Of a stretch of DNA of 64,000 nucleotides, positions 31,625 to 42,226 are shown in pieces. The stretch comes from Paraburkholderia flava. Lineage in GTDB: Bacteria > Pseudomonadota > Gammaproteobacteria > Burkholderiales > Burkholderiaceae. Location of the stretch: contig NZ_SMRO01000002.1 in assembly GCF_004359985.1 (NCBI RefSeq), forward strand, positions 1 through 64,000. Direction: 5' to 3'. How positions within the stretch are numbered: the first letter of the stretch is position 1; the number at the start of each line of letters is the position of its first letter. A program made the translations under genes and the position numbers. The notes beneath the pieces were generated by a model, which saw nothing but the letters and a program-made list of their open reading frames with translations, did not search any database and was not told the origin of the DNA.

Positions 31625-32866
31625 ATGGCTGTCAACTTCCCCTCGATCGATCCCGCTCAACTGCATCCCATCGCCGGCGTTACGCTCGGCTGGGCAGAGG
31701 CGAACATCCGCAAGCCGAACCGCAAGGACGTGCTCGTCATTTCCGTCGACGAAGGCGCGACGGTCGCGGGCGTGTTCACGTCGAACCGTTTCTGCGCGGC
31801 GCCCGTCACGGTGTGCCGCGAGCATCTCGAACGCGTGCGTGCGGGTGGTCCCGCGATCCGTGCGCTGGTCATCAACACGGGGAATGCGAACGCGGGCACC
31901 GGCGAGCCGGGCCTCGCCCATGCGCGCGCGACCTGCGACGCACTCGCGCAGCTCGCGGGCATCGAACCGCAACAGGTGCTGCCGTTCTCGACCGGCGTGA
32001 TTCTCGAACCGCTGCCGGTCGATCGTCTGAAGGCAGGCCTGCCGGCTGCGCTCGCGAATCGCGCGGCGGCTCACTGGCACGACGCGGCACAGTCGATCAT
32101 GACCACCGACACGCTGCCGAAAGCGGCGTCACGCCAGGTGACGATCGACGGTCACACGGTCACGCTGACCGGCATCAGCAAGGGTGCCGGCATGATCAAG
32201 CCGAACATGGCGACGATGCTCGGCTTCCTCGCGTTCGATGCCGCGGTCGCACAACCGGTGCTCGACGCGCTCGTCAAGCACGTCGCGGATCGCTCGTTCA
32301 ACTGCATCACGATCGACGGCGATACGTCGACGAACGACTCGTTCATCCTGATCGCGTCGGGCAAATCGACCCTGCCGGCGATCACGTCGACCGACTCGCC
32401 CGCGTACGCTGCATTGCGCGACGCGGTGACCGACGTCGCGCAGACGCTCGCGCAACTGATCGTGCGCGACGGCGAAGGCGCGACGAAATTCATGACCGTG
32501 CAGGTGGAAGGCGGCCGCGACGTCGCCGAATGCCGGCAGATTGCCTATGCGATCGGCCATTCGCCGCTCGTGAAGACAGCGTTTTATGCGTCGGACCCGA
32601 ATCTCGGCCGTATCCTGGCTGCGATCGGCTACGCGGGGGTGAACGATCTCGACGTTGGCAGGATCGATCTGTACCTCGACGACGTACTGGTTGCAAAAGC
32701 GGGCGGCCGTAATCCGGACTACCGCGAAGAAGACGGACAGCGCGTAATGAAGAAAAGCGAAATCGCGATTCGCGTGCTGCTCGGTCGAGGCGATGCGCAA
32801 GCCACGATCTGGACTTGCGATCTGTCCCACGAATACGTGAGCATCAATGCCGACTATCGCTCCTGA
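31625..32866 (+). CDS. argJ: Bifunctional glutamate N-acetyltransferase / amino-acid N-acetyltransferase
   Basis: A 413-residue enzyme of the arginine acetyl-cycle: it moves acetyl from N-acetylornithine to glutamate and may also use acetyl-CoA. The self-cleavage site is in [10 protein letters not shown], with the nucleophile Thr197 that begins the beta chain. Also typical are [24 protein letters not shown] and the C-terminal [14 protein letters not shown]. The frame is open to 31580, but [13 protein letters not shown] is the family start. Next gene follows after 17 bases. Confidence 0.95.
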   Translation: MAVNFPSIDPAQLHPIAGVTLGWAEANIRKPNRKDVLVISVDEGATVAGVFTSNRFCAAPVTVCREHLERVRAGGPAIRALVINTGNANAGTGEPGLAHARATCDALAQLAGIEPQQVLPFSTGVILEPLPVDRLKAGLPAALANRAAAHWHDAAQSIMTTDTLPKAASRQVTIDGHTVTLTGISKGAGMIKPNMATMLGFLAFDAAVAQPVLDALVKHVADRSFNCITIDGDTSTNDSFILIASGKSTLPAITSTDSPAYAALRDAVTDVAQTLAQLIVRDGEGATKFMTVQVEGGRDVAECRQIAYAIGHSPLVKTAFYASDPNLGRILAAIGYAGVNDLDVGRIDLYLDDVLVAKAGGRNPDYREEDGQRVMKKSEIAIRVLLGRGDAQATIWTCDLSHEYVSINADYRS

Positions 32867-32883
32867 TCCGCATTTCTTCCCTT

Positions 32884-33753
32884 ATGGATAAGCTCGAACA
32901 ATTTTTGACCCGCGCCGAGGCGTTGCTCGGCCGTCTGGAGGCGGTGCTGCCGCCCTCGGCACCCGATATCGACTGGAACTCGGCCGTCGCATTTCGCTGG
33001 CGCACGCGCCAGGGACGCGGCTATCTGCAGCCCGTGCCGGCCATCTCGACGATCACGCTCGACGACCTGCAGAACATCGAACGGCAGAAGTCGCTGATCG
33101 AGCAGAACACGCGCCAGTTCGTCCGCAGCCAGCCTGCGAACAACGTGCTGCTGACAGGCGCGCGCGGCACTGGCAAGTCGTCGCTGATCAAGGCCTGCCT
33201 GAACGCGTACGCAAGCGAAGGCCTGCGTCTGATCGAAGTCGACAAGGACGATCTGCACGATCTCGGCGATATCGTCGATCTGATCTCCGCGCGTCCCGAG
33301 CGCTTCGTCGTGTTCTGCGACGACCTGTCGTTCGAAGACGGCGAGTCGGGCTACAAGGCGCTGAAGGTCGCGCTCGACGGCTCGATCGCTGCGCAGTCCG
33401 ACAACGTGCTGATCTACGCGACGTCGAACCGCCGCCATCTGCTGCCCGAGTACATGAGCGACAACGAGACGTACAAGCACACGTCCGATGGCGAGATTCA
33501 TCCGGGCGAGGTGGTCGAGGAAAAGATCTCGCTGTCCGAGCGCTTCGGCCTGTGGGTGAGTTTCTATCCGTTCAAGCAGGACGACTACCTGTCGATCGTG
33601 GGGCACTGGCTGCGCCATTTCGGCTGCGACGACGCGGGCGTCGAAGCGGCGCGCGGCGATGCGCTGGTGTGGGCGCTCGAACGCGGATCTCGCTCGGGGC
33701 GCGTTGCGTGGCAGTTTGCACGCGACTGGTCCGGTCGTCGGACTGCCGCATGA
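32884..33753 (+). CDS. AAA+ ATP-binding protein, DUF815 family
   Basis: A 289-residue ATPase of the DUF815 (YeaC-like) family with unknown cellular role. Walker A GARGTGKSS begins at residue 92. Walker B is in RFVVFCDDLSFE, and sensor-like IYATSNRRHLLPEYM follows. An N-terminal helical region of about 80 residues precedes the ATPase core. It lies between argJ and mutT and overlaps mutT by ATGA, so the two are probably co-translated. ATG at 32884 is chosen over an in-frame start at 32815. Confidence 0.85.
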   Translation: MDKLEQFLTRAEALLGRLEAVLPPSAPDIDWNSAVAFRWRTRQGRGYLQPVPAISTITLDDLQNIERQKSLIEQNTRQFVRSQPANNVLLTGARGTGKSSLIKACLNAYASEGLRLIEVDKDDLHDLGDIVDLISARPERFVVFCDDLSFEDGESGYKALKVALDGSIAAQSDNVLIYATSNRRHLLPEYMSDNETYKHTSDGEIHPGEVVEEKISLSERFGLWVSFYPFKQDDYLSIVGHWLRHFGCDDAGVEAARGDALVWALERGSRSGRVAWQFARDWSGRRTAA

Positions 33754-34166
33754 CAGCCGCGACCTCGCCGTCCGGTACGCGGCCCGTCACGGAAGTGGCG
33801 GTCGGCGTGCTGGTGCAACCCGACGGTCGCTATCTGCTCGCGCAGCGGCCGGCCGGCAAACCCTACGAAGGCTACTGGGAATTTCCGGGCGGCAAGCTCG
33901 AGCCGGGCGAGAGCGTCGAAGCGGCGCTCGCGCGCGAACTGCACGAAGAGCTGGGCATCGACGTCAAGGCGAGCCATCGCTGGCGCACGCTCGAGCATGA
34001 CTACCCGCATGCATACGTGCGGCTGTACTTCTGCAAGATCACCGAGTGGGATGGCGAGCCGCATGGCCGTGAGGGCCAGGCGTTCGTGTGGCAGACGCTA
34101 CCCGCCGACGTCGAGCCTTTGCTGCCCGCGACGATTCCGGTGTTGGAGTGGCTCGCGGCGGAATAA
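33750..34166 (+). CDS. mutT: 8-oxo-dGTP diphosphatase MutT (Nudix hydrolase)
   Basis: A 138-residue Nudix hydrolase that removes oxidised dGTP from the nucleotide pool. The Nudix box is complete: GGKLEPGESVEAALARELHE followed by ELGI. The upstream FPGGK and the later HDYPHAYVRLYFCKI region resemble MutT closely. The ATG at 33750 overlaps the stop of the DUF815 gene. Convergent with yacG. Confidence 0.9.
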   Translation: MTAATSPSGTRPVTEVAVGVLVQPDGRYLLAQRPAGKPYEGYWEFPGGKLEPGESVEAALARELHEELGIDVKASHRWRTLEHDYPHAYVRLYFCKITEWDGEPHGREGQAFVWQTLPADVEPLLPATIPVLEWLAAE

Positions 34167-34195
34167 GCGGGCGTGGGACGCCGTTCAGGTTGTGG

Positions 34196-34390
34196 CTAAT
34201 GCGGGAGTTCGCCGCCAGGCGCATCGTCTGACGGCGGTTCCTCGTCGGTGCCGCCGATCTTGTATTTCTCGGCGGCCCAGGCGCCGAGGTCGATCTGCTT
34301 GCAGCGCTCGGAACAGAACGGGCGAAAGCGGTTCTCAGAGGTCCAGCGGACATCTTTTGCGCAAGTGGGGCATTTGACGACGGTAGGCAT
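34196..34390 (-). CDS. yacG: DNA gyrase inhibitor YacG
   Basis: A 64-residue zinc-binding protein; in E. coli YacG binds GyrB and inhibits gyrase. The zinc site CPTC...FCSERC (CX2C-X15-CX3C) is intact, followed by the conserved [14 protein letters not shown] and an acidic tail. It lies in the usual zapD-coaE-pilD neighbourhood of yacG. Convergent with mutT, 29 bases between stops. Confidence 0.9.
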   Translation of the reverse strand: MPTVVKCPTCAKDVRWTSENRFRPFCSERCKQIDLGAWAAEKYKIGGTDEEPPSDDAPGGELPH

Positions 34391-34496
34391 TCGGTCGGGC
34401 AGGACAGACTGAAACGGAACGGATAACGTAGATGCGGGCGTTTGGCCCGGCTTTAAAGGTGCGGCTTGTGGACGGTGCTGGCGCTTACTGCCCGCG

Positions 34497-35429
<933 letters not shown>

Positions 35430-36035
35430 TTAGTTTTGCGTGGCGAGCGACAGATAGCGGCGATGCAGCGCGTCGACGTCGGCGCGTAGTGCATCGAGTG
35501 ACGCGTCTTCGTTGACGACCGTGTCGTCCGCGGCGGCGAGGCGCTGCTCGCGTGTTGCCTGGCGCTCGATGATCGCCTGCACCTGTTCGCGCGTGAATCC
35601 GTTACGGCGCATGACGCGCGCGATCTGCGTATCGACGCTGCAGTCGACCACCAGCACACGATCCACACGCATCTTCCAGCTACCCGATTCGACGAGCAGC
35701 GGCACGACGACGATCACATACGGACCGGACGCAGCGTGCCGTTCGCGGTCGGTTTCCGCACGGATCAGCGGATGCGTGATTGCTTCGAGCTGTTGGCGCG
35801 CGGTGTCGTCGCTGAAAATCAGTGCGCGCATCCGGGCCCGGTCGAGCGAGCCGTCGGCGGCGACGTACGACGGTCCGAACGTCTGTGCGATCAGCGGCAT
35901 CGCCGCACCGAGCGGTGCGGTGATGCGATGCGCGATCACGTCGGTATCGACAATCGTGACGCCGAGCTTGCCGAACAGATCCGCGACCGTCGATTTGCCG
36001 CTACCGATGCCGCCCGTCAGTCCCACCGCGAACAT
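35430..36035 (-). CDS. coaE: Dephospho-CoA kinase
   Basis: A 201-residue kinase for the last step of coenzyme A synthesis. The P-loop is GGIGSGKST at residues 8-16. The conserved [32 protein letters not shown] and [10 protein letters not shown] segments follow. ATG at 36035 gives the family length; the frame is open further into the pilD 3' end without similarity. It starts 2 bases after the pilD stop, so co-transcription with pilD is likely. Confidence 0.94.
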   Translation of the reverse strand: MFAVGLTGGIGSGKSTVADLFGKLGVTIVDTDVIAHRITAPLGAAMPLIAQTFGPSYVAADGSLDRARMRALIFSDDTARQQLEAITHPLIRAETDRERHAASGPYVIVVVPLLVESGSWKMRVDRVLVVDCSVDTQIARVMRRNGFTREQVQAIIERQATREQRLAAADDTVVNEDASLDALRADVDALHRRYLSLATQN

Positions 36036-36037
36036 GG

Positions 36038-36946
36038 TCAGCCTCCGAGTGCGAGATACAGCGGCGTGCCGACGAACAGCGTCACCGCGCCGCCGGCTGC
36101 GAGAAACGGCCCGAACGGCAGCGGCTCTTCGAAGCGCATGCGACCGCGCCACGTCGCCGCGAGCCCGACGACCGCGCCCGCCACCGCGGCGATCAGCACG
36201 ATCTGCGGCAGCGCAGCCCAACCGAGCCACGCACCCAGCGCCGCGAGCAGCTTGAAGTCACCGTAACCCATACCCTCGATGCCGCGCACCAGCTTGAAGA
36301 TCCAGTGTACGCACCAGAGCGTCAGATACCCGGCAATCGCACCGAGCACCGCGTCGTGCAGGCTCGTGAACAGCCCGTCGAAGTTGACGATCAATCCGGC
36401 CCACAGCAGCGGGAGCGTGATCGAGTCCGGCAGCAGGTGCGTATCGATATCGATCGCACTGGTGGCGAGCAGCGTCGCGCACAGACCGAACGCCGCGAGC
36501 GCCATCAACGAGGGGCCGAACGAGACGAGTGCCGCGACCGCGCAGGCCGCGCTCGCGAGTTCGAGCAGCGGATAACGGAAGCTCACGCGCGTGCCGCATG
36601 CGGAGCAACGCCCGCGCAGCAATAGATAACTCAGTACCGGAATGTTTTCCCACGCACGCAGCGTGTGGCCGCACTGCGTGCAGGCGCTGCGCGGCAGCCA
36701 CAGGTTGTAGCGGGGCGGCAGGCCATCGTCGGCAGGTTGCTCGCCGGTCGCATCGCCGACTTCGTCGCGCCATGCTCGCTCCAGCATGATCGGCAGACGA
36801 TGGACGACCACGCTCAGAAAGCTCCCGATGACCAGCCCGAGCACGATCGCAAACGCGATCTGGACGCCGGGCGGCAGCAGGCCGAACGTCATGCCGACGT
36901 CTGCGGAGAAGCGGCCGAGCGGGCCGCTGAACGGGGATTCGGTCAC
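36038..36946 (-). CDS. pilD: Type IV prepilin peptidase / N-methyltransferase
   Basis: A 302-residue inner-membrane aspartic peptidase that cleaves and N-methylates type IV prepilins and type II pseudopilins. The zinc-type cytosolic loop has CTQCGHT and CSACGTR. The two catalytic aspartates are in [10 protein letters not shown] and [10 protein letters not shown]. Eight membrane segments are apparent. The GTG at 36946 lacks a clear ribosome site; the ATG at 36892 (MTFGLLPPG) is an alternative. Downstream of pilC and upstream of coaE. Confidence 0.9.
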   Translation of the reverse strand: MTESPFSGPLGRFSADVGMTFGLLPPGVQIAFAIVLGLVIGSFLSVVVHRLPIMLERAWRDEVGDATGEQPADDGLPPRYNLWLPRSACTQCGHTLRAWENIPVLSYLLLRGRCSACGTRVSFRYPLLELASAACAVAALVSFGPSLMALAAFGLCATLLATSAIDIDTHLLPDSITLPLLWAGLIVNFDGLFTSLHDAVLGAIAGYLTLWCVHWIFKLVRGIEGMGYGDFKLLAALGAWLGWAALPQIVLIAAVAGAVVGLAATWRGRMRFEEPLPFGPFLAAGGAVTLFVGTPLYLALGG

Positions 36947-36966
36947 GAACGGAGAGTGCGCGGGTA

Positions 36967-36988
36967 TAGGGGAAACGTAGGGGAAACG
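36967..36988. repeat. Two tandem copies of an 11-bp sequence
   Basis: TAGGGGAAACG occurs twice in direct succession (36967-36977, 36978-36988) in the pilC-pilD gap, 21-42 bases before the pilD start. Function unknown. Confidence 0.6.
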
Positions 36989-37006
36989 GTGGATTCGGCT
37001 GCGATG

Positions 37007-38248
37007 CTACACCACGTTGCCGAGTTGGATGATAGGAAGATACATCGCAATCACGAGGCCTCCGACCAGTACGCCGAGGACGACGATCACGAGCGGTTCG
37101 CACAGGCTTGCGAGGGCGCCGATCTTCTCGTCGACCTGACGATCGCCGAGGGCGGCGACGTCGAGCAGCATCGTGTCGAGCGCGCCCGATTCCTCTGCCA
37201 CCGCGACCGGCTGTACGACCTCCTGCGGAAAGCAGCCGGCGTCCCGCATCGCAGCGGCGAGTCGCTCGCCGCGCCGTAGCCGCGACGCGATGCCGGCGCT
37301 TGCGTGGTCGAAGTACGCGTTGCCGGTTGCGTGAGTGAGCGAAGCGAATGCGTCGGCGAGCGGTGTGCCTGCCGATAGCAGCGTGCCGAGTGCGCGTGCC
37401 CACCGGGCCGCGCACAGCGTACGCAGCAGTGGACCGAACAGCGGCATGCGCAGCGACAGTTGCGCGAAGCGGATGCGTGCTGCGGGCGAGCGCCGCAGCA
37501 GCCGGCCGAACATGACGCCGGCTACACAGATCGTGGCTGCGACGGGGCCGCTCCAGCGCGCAGCCGCAGCGGACAACGCGAGCACGATCTGGGTCGGCAC
37601 GGGGAGCTTCGCACCGAAGCTGTCGAAGATCTGTGCGAACGTCGGCACGACCCAGACGAGGAGCGCTGCCGTGATCGCCACGGCGAGCAACAGGATTGCC
37701 GCCGGATACGTGAGCGCGGCGCGTACCTTCGCGCGCTGTGCGGAGGCGCGTTCGCGGTCGTCAGCGATGCGCGCGAGGATCGACGGCAGCGCGCCTGCTG
37801 TTTCCCCGACCGCGACTAGCTGACAGAACAACGCGCCGAACTGCGCGGGGTGTCGTTGCAGTGCCGACGAGAAATCGCGGCCGGTCGTGATGTCGCGTGC
37901 GAGTGCCGCGACGATGCGCGGCATTCCGTGTGGGCCGGGTGCCTGGCTGAGCAGGTCGAGTGAGGGGGCGAGCGGCAGGCCGGCGCGTAGCAGACTTGCT
38001 AGCTGACGGGTGAACAGCGTCACGTCGGCGGCATTCGCTTTTGGCTTCGGTGCGGGGCGGCGTGCGGCGAACTCGACCGCGAAGAGGCCGTCGCGTCGCA
38101 ATGCTGCACGGGCAGTGGCGGTGTCGGGTGCGATGACTGTGCCTTTGCGCGGCGCACCGTTGGTGTCGAACGCGTGCCAGACGAAGCGCCATTCGTGAGT
38201 CTCGGAGCGATCGGTTTCGGCTGAGGTTGCGGTTGCGGCGTAGTTCAT
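37007..38248 (-). CDS. pilC: Type II secretion / type IV pilus inner-membrane platform protein
   Basis: A 413-residue GspF/PilC-family platform protein that couples the assembly ATPase to pilus subunits. Two GspF domains are visible: LFTRQLASLLRAGLPLAPSL and, in the second half, LGTLLSAGTPLADAFAS. The three expected membrane helices are present, the last being IVVLGVLVGGLVIAMYLPII. ATG at 38248 overlaps the pilB stop by ATGA. The longer open frame to 38569 is antisense-type Arg-rich sequence inside pilB and is rejected. Confidence 0.9.
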   Translation of the reverse strand: MNYAATATSAETDRSETHEWRFVWHAFDTNGAPRKGTVIAPDTATARAALRRDGLFAVEFAARRPAPKPKANAADVTLFTRQLASLLRAGLPLAPSLDLLSQAPGPHGMPRIVAALARDITTGRDFSSALQRHPAQFGALFCQLVAVGETAGALPSILARIADDRERASAQRAKVRAALTYPAAILLLAVAITAALLVWVVPTFAQIFDSFGAKLPVPTQIVLALSAAAARWSGPVAATICVAGVMFGRLLRRSPAARIRFAQLSLRMPLFGPLLRTLCAARWARALGTLLSAGTPLADAFASLTHATGNAYFDHASAGIASRLRRGERLAAAMRDAGCFPQEVVQPVAVAEESGALDTMLLDVAALGDRQVDEKIGALASLCEPLVIVVLGVLVGGLVIAMYLPIIQLGNVV

Positions 38249-39546
38249 CGGGTCTCCGTCGCGCTCAGTGCTTCGGCGAGGCTGGTCGTGCCGTCGCGCA
38301 CGCGGGCGAGCGCGGCATCGCGCAGCGTACCGACCCGTTCGCGCTGCGCGAGCGCCGAGATCGCGGTGCTGTCCGCGCGCGCGACGATCAGCGAGCGCAT
38401 CGACTCGGTTACCGGCATGACCTGATGGATGCCGACGCGTCCGCGATAGCCGATGCCGTGACACGACGCGCAGCCGACTGCGGCATACGGATGCCAGCCA
38501 TCGAGATCCATCGCTTCGAAGCCGGCGGCATGCAACGCTGTCGGCGATTCCGGCGCGGGCACACGGCACGACGGACAGAGTCGCCGCACGAGACGCTGCG
38601 CGGTGACGAGTCGCAACGCGGCGGCGAGGTTGTAGGACTCGACGCCGATGTCGATCAATCGTGCGACGGCCGCGGGCGCGTCGTTGGTGTGCAGCGTGGA
38701 GAGCACGAGGTGGCCGGTTTGCGCGGCCTTCACGGCGACGTCGGCGGTTTCTTCGTCGCGGATTTCGCCGACCATGATGACGTCCGGGTCCTGACGCAGG
38801 AATGCGCGCAACGCGACCGCGAACGTCAGGCCAGCTTTCTCGCGCACGCCGACCTGGTTGATGCCGGCCAGCTGGATTTCAGCCGGGTCTTCGACCGAGC
38901 ACAGATTGCGCGACTCGACGTTCAGCATCTGCAGGAAGCAATACAGCGACAGCGTCTTGCCGCTGCCGGTCGGACCCGTGACGAGTACGAGGCCGTGCGG
39001 TGCACGGATCGCGGCGTCGAGCGTATCGCGCTGCTGCGGATCGAGCCCGAGCGCATCGAGCGTGAGCTGCTCGGGCAATGCTTCGAGCCGTCGCAGCACG
39101 AGCTTTTCGCCGAACAGCGTCGGCAGCGAATTGACGCGGTAATCCTCGAAGACATTCTTCGTGACGGCAAGACGCAGCCGGCCGTCCTGCGGCACGCGCC
39201 GCTCGGCGATGTCCATTCGCGCAAGCACCTTCACGCGGCTCACGAACGCATCGCGTAGATGCGCGGGCGGCCGCGCGATTTCATGCAGCACGCCGTCGAT
39301 GCGCAACCTGATGCGCCAACCGCGTTCCGCTGGTTCGACGTGGATGTCGGATGCGTTGCGCTGCGTGGCTTCGTGCAGTGTGTCGGTCAGCAGGCGGACG
39401 GCGGGCGCGTTGTCGGCTTCGTCGGCTGGCGCGATTGCGGCCTGCAGCGGCCGCTGGTTCGGAGAGATCGTTGGAGCGTGCCGCGATGAATCACCATCGG
39501 ACAAGCCAGTGGCAGGGCGCGCGGTACCGCGAGAAAGCGAGGACAT
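38245..39546 (-). CDS. pilB: Type IV pilus / type II secretion assembly ATPase (short form, GspE/PilB)
   Basis: A 433-residue secretion ATPase driving pilus or pseudopilus extension. Present are ASDIHVEP (N2 domain), Walker A GPTGSGKT at residues 191-198, the Asp box GEIRDEETAD, the His box STLHTNDAP and the two-CXXC zinc element CPSC...CASC. Typical PilB is about 560-580 residues; the N1 (MshEN) domain is missing here, and the 115-base gap to the next gene cannot hold it. The N-terminal 40 residues look unstructured. Overlaps pilC by ATGA. Confidence 0.87.
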   Translation of the reverse strand: MSSLSRGTARPATGLSDGDSSRHAPTISPNQRPLQAAIAPADEADNAPAVRLLTDTLHEATQRNASDIHVEPAERGWRIRLRIDGVLHEIARPPAHLRDAFVSRVKVLARMDIAERRVPQDGRLRLAVTKNVFEDYRVNSLPTLFGEKLVLRRLEALPEQLTLDALGLDPQQRDTLDAAIRAPHGLVLVTGPTGSGKTLSLYCFLQMLNVESRNLCSVEDPAEIQLAGINQVGVREKAGLTFAVALRAFLRQDPDVIMVGEIRDEETADVAVKAAQTGHLVLSTLHTNDAPAAVARLIDIGVESYNLAAALRLVTAQRLVRRLCPSCRVPAPESPTALHAAGFEAMDLDGWHPYAAVGCASCHGIGYRGRVGIHQVMPVTESMRSLIVARADSTAISALAQRERVGTLRDAALARVRDGTTSLAEALSATETR

Positions 39547-39661
39547 CGAAAACCGGCCGGAAGCCGCCTGTAGAACACGACGACTTCATCTTCCGCGAAC
39601 GGCTGGCGCTGTTCCATTCGGCCGGATGGCCAACGCTCGCTGGCCGCTGGCGAGCGATCCG

Positions 39662-40966
39662 TCAGGCAGTGCGCGATACCTTCTTCGTCTTTTTCGGTGC
39701 GGGACCCGGACGGAACAGTTTGACAGTGCGTATCGCCTGGTCGTCGCTGCGCATCACTTCCAGCTTCACGTCGCCGATAAGCACGCACACGTCTCCTTCC
39801 GGAATTTCTTCGAGTATCTCGAGGATCAAACCGTTGAGCGTTTTCGGGCCGTCGGTGGGCAGCGTGAGATGCAGCCAGCGATTCAGTTCGCGCAGCGGCA
39901 TGCTACCCGCGACGATGCACTCGCCGTCCTCGTTCCATCCGCCGTGCGACGCCGCGCTTCGCGGAATCGACGTGGTGAACTCGCCGATCAGTTCTTCGAT
40001 GATGTCTTCGGGCGTGACGAGCCCCTGCAGTTCGCCGTACTCGTTGACGACAAGCGCCGTACGCTGACGGCTCTCCTGGAAATACTGAAGCTGCTGGAAC
40101 ACGGGCGTGCCGGTCGGCACGAAGTACGGGTCGGCAAGCAGTTCGCGCAGCGTTTCGCGCTCGAGCTCCTGATTGTGTAATGCGGACAGCGTCTTGCGGA
40201 CGTGGAGTACGCCGAGCACGCGGTCGATGTCGCCTTGATAGACGATCAGCTTGTTGTGATAGCAGGTCTCCAGCTGATGCAGGATCTGTTCGAACGGCGC
40301 ATCGAAATCGAGCGCTTCGATGCGGCGGCGCGGAATCATCACGTCGTCGACGGTGATGTTTTCGAGATCGAACAGGTTCAGCAGGATGCTACGGTGCTTG
40401 GTCGGCATGAAGCTGCCGGATTCGAGCACGATGGTGCGCAGTTCTTCAGTGGACAGCCGTTGCTCGTGATTGCCCTTGGTGTTGATGTGCAGGACCCACA
40501 GGATGCCGTCCGCGAACAGGTTCACGAACCAGATCAACGGCCGCGCGACGCGCATCAGCGGTGCGATCAGCAGGCTGGCCGGCAGCGCGATCTTTTCCGG
40601 ATACGTTGCGCCAACGATCTTCGGCGTGATCTCCGCGAAGACGATGATCAGAAACGCGACGATCCCGGTCGCGATCGACAGCACGAGATTGTTCCGGCCG
40701 AACGTATGCAGCGCGATCGACGTCGTCAGTACCGGGATGATCGTGTTGAACAGGTTGTTGCCGATCAGGATCACGCTGAGCAGACGGTCGGTGCGCGTCA
40801 GCAGACCCTGTGTGGTCTTCGCACCGAGTGCGCCCTGATTGGCGAGGTGCTTCAGGCGATGGCGGTTCAACGCCATCATGGCTGTCTCGGAAATGGAAAA
40901 GAAGCTCGAGCAGACCAGCAGCAGAAAGACGGCGCCGATCTGCGCCCATAAGGGAAGTTGTTCCAC
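39662..40966 (-). CDS. HlyC/CorC family transporter (CNNM/DUF21-CBS protein)
   Basis: A 434-residue membrane protein with the DUF21/CNNM domain, paired CBS domains and a CorC_HlyC C-terminal domain. Three to four membrane helices occupy the first 150 residues (FLLLVCSSFFSISETAMMAL onwards). The CBS part contains DVMIPRRRIEALD and LVVNEYGELQGLVTPEDIIE. The family is linked to Mg2+/Co2+ efflux or tolerance. Start is GTG at 40966. Transcribed alone; the tRNA terminator lies upstream. Confidence 0.88.
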   Translation of the reverse strand: MEQLPLWAQIGAVFLLLVCSSFFSISETAMMALNRHRLKHLANQGALGAKTTQGLLTRTDRLLSVILIGNNLFNTIIPVLTTSIALHTFGRNNLVLSIATGIVAFLIIVFAEITPKIVGATYPEKIALPASLLIAPLMRVARPLIWFVNLFADGILWVLHINTKGNHEQRLSTEELRTIVLESGSFMPTKHRSILLNLFDLENITVDDVMIPRRRIEALDFDAPFEQILHQLETCYHNKLIVYQGDIDRVLGVLHVRKTLSALHNQELERETLRELLADPYFVPTGTPVFQQLQYFQESRQRTALVVNEYGELQGLVTPEDIIEELIGEFTTSIPRSAASHGGWNEDGECIVAGSMPLRELNRWLHLTLPTDGPKTLNGLILEILEEIPEGDVCVLIGDVKLEVMRSDDQAIRTVKLFRPGPAPKKTKKVSRTA

Positions 40967-41085
40967 GCGTCGTGAAGTGAAGAGTCAGAAAGGATGGGGA
41001 GAATATAGCAGAGGGCTCGCGGCGCTCGCCCCTGGCCGGATGGGCTATCGGGGCCAACGCATCGAGGTCTCGCCAAAAGCAGGCG

Positions 41086-41118
41086 AAAAAAAACCGCGTA
41101 ACTCGTACGCGGTTTTTT
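41086..41118 (-). terminator. Terminator after tRNA-Pro
   Basis: AAAAACCGCGTA-(5)-TACGCGGTTTTT is a near-perfect 12-bp stem, with a run of T on the minus strand. It can act in both directions. Confidence 0.85.
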
Positions 41119-41125
41119 CAGAATC

Positions 41126-41202
41126 TGGTCGGGGTGAGAGGATTCGAACCTCCGGCCTCTACGTCCCGAACGTAGCGCTCTACCAGGCTAAGCTACACCC
41201 CG
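41126..41202 (-). tRNA. tRNA-Pro (anticodon CGG)
   Basis: 77 nt on the minus strand, starting CGGGGTGTAGC and ending CACCCCGACCA with an encoded CCA. The acceptor stem CGGGGTG/CACCCCG pairs fully. The anticodon stem CTACG/CGTAG encloses the loop TTCGGGA, giving anticodon CGG, which reads CCG proline codons. The T arm GGAGGTTCGAATCCTC is regular. No integrase or att-like repeat lies beside it. Confidence 0.95.
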
Positions 41203-41233
41203 AATCTGGACTTCGGCAGCATTTCAGTCTCAA

Positions 41234-42226
41234 TCAAGACTGTCTTGCCGTCGAGTAAGAGCATAATTCTAGCAGGCTTTCCTTGTAAAGGGAATCGGGG
41301 AACGAAGAAATTGCCTCGGCCGCGGCGCCTGCTTCCTGCTTCGCGCAGTCGAGTGTGTGATCGAGTGCGCCGGAGCGTGTGATGGCCGCGAAAATTTCGT
41401 CGAAGCGATCGGTGCCGCCCTGTTCGATCGCTTCGCGCGCGAGTGCCGCTTCGGCCCGCGTGCCGTGTTCGATCAGCCAGATCAACGGCAGCGTCGGCTT
41501 ACCTTCGCGCAGATCGTCGCCGGCGTTCTTGCCCATCGATTCCGGCGTGCCGGTGTAGTCGAGCCAGTCGTCCATGATCTGGAACGCCGTGCCGATGCGA
41601 CGGCCGAATTCGGCGGCGGCTTTTTCGGTTGCGGCATCGCTGCCGGCCAGCACGGCACCGAGTTGTGCGGCGGCTTCGAAGAGCTTGGCAGTCTTGTAGC
41701 GGATCACCTGCATGTAGCGCGCTTCGTCGACGTCGGCGTCGTGCATGTTCAGCAACTGCAGGACTTCGCCTTCGGAGATGATGTTCGTCGCTTCGGAAAG
41801 AATCTCCATCACCCGCATCTTGCCGACACCGACCATCATCTGGAACGAGCGCGAGTACAGGAAGTCGCCGACCAGCACGCTCGCCGCGTTGCCGAACAGC
41901 GCGTTGGCCGTTTGCCGGCCGCGCCGCAGATCGGATTCGTCGACGACGTCGTCATGCAGCAGCGTCGCCGTATGGATGAACTCGACGACCGCGGCCAGTT
42001 CGTGCCGGTACCCGGTGGTTTCGCCGAGCGCACCCGCGACGAGCAGCAGCAACGCGGGGCGCAGTCTCTTGCCGCCGGCGCTGATGATGTACTCGGAAAT
42101 CTGGTTGATCAGCATCACCTCGGACGCCAGGCGATGCCGGATGACACGATTCACCTGTTCCATGTCATCGGCGATCGGGGCGAGCAGGGTGGCGGCGTTG
42201 GGGGCGGGGGTGGCGGTCGACGACAT
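41234..42226 (-). CDS. ispB: Octaprenyl diphosphate synthase (polyprenyl synthetase)
   Basis: A 330-residue trans-prenyltransferase making the ubiquinone side chain. The first Asp-rich motif is LLHDDVVDESDLRRG and the second is QIMDDWLDYTG. GGKRLRPALLLL near residue 50 binds isopentenyl diphosphate. The product length (C40) is inferred from the family in beta-proteobacteria. Divergent from rplU-rpmA, the usual arrangement. Confidence 0.93.
   Translation of the reverse strand: MSSTATPAPNAATLLAPIADDMEQVNRVIRHRLASEVMLINQISEYIISAGGKRLRPALLLLVAGALGETTGYRHELAAVVEFIHTATLLHDDVVDESDLRRGRQTANALFGNAASVLVGDFLYSRSFQMMVGVGKMRVMEILSEATNIISEGEVLQLLNMHDADVDEARYMQVIRYKTAKLFEAAAQLGAVLAGSDAATEKAAAEFGRRIGTAFQIMDDWLDYTGTPESMGKNAGDDLREGKPTLPLIWLIEHGTRAEAALAREAIEQGGTDRFDEIFAAITRSGALDHTLDCAKQEAGAAAEAISSFPDSLYKESLLELCSYSTARQS

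Noticed and set aside
41126..41202. tRNA-Pro as an integration site for a genomic island
   Set aside because: No integrase gene or direct repeat of the tRNA 3' end is visible, and core genes lie on both sides.
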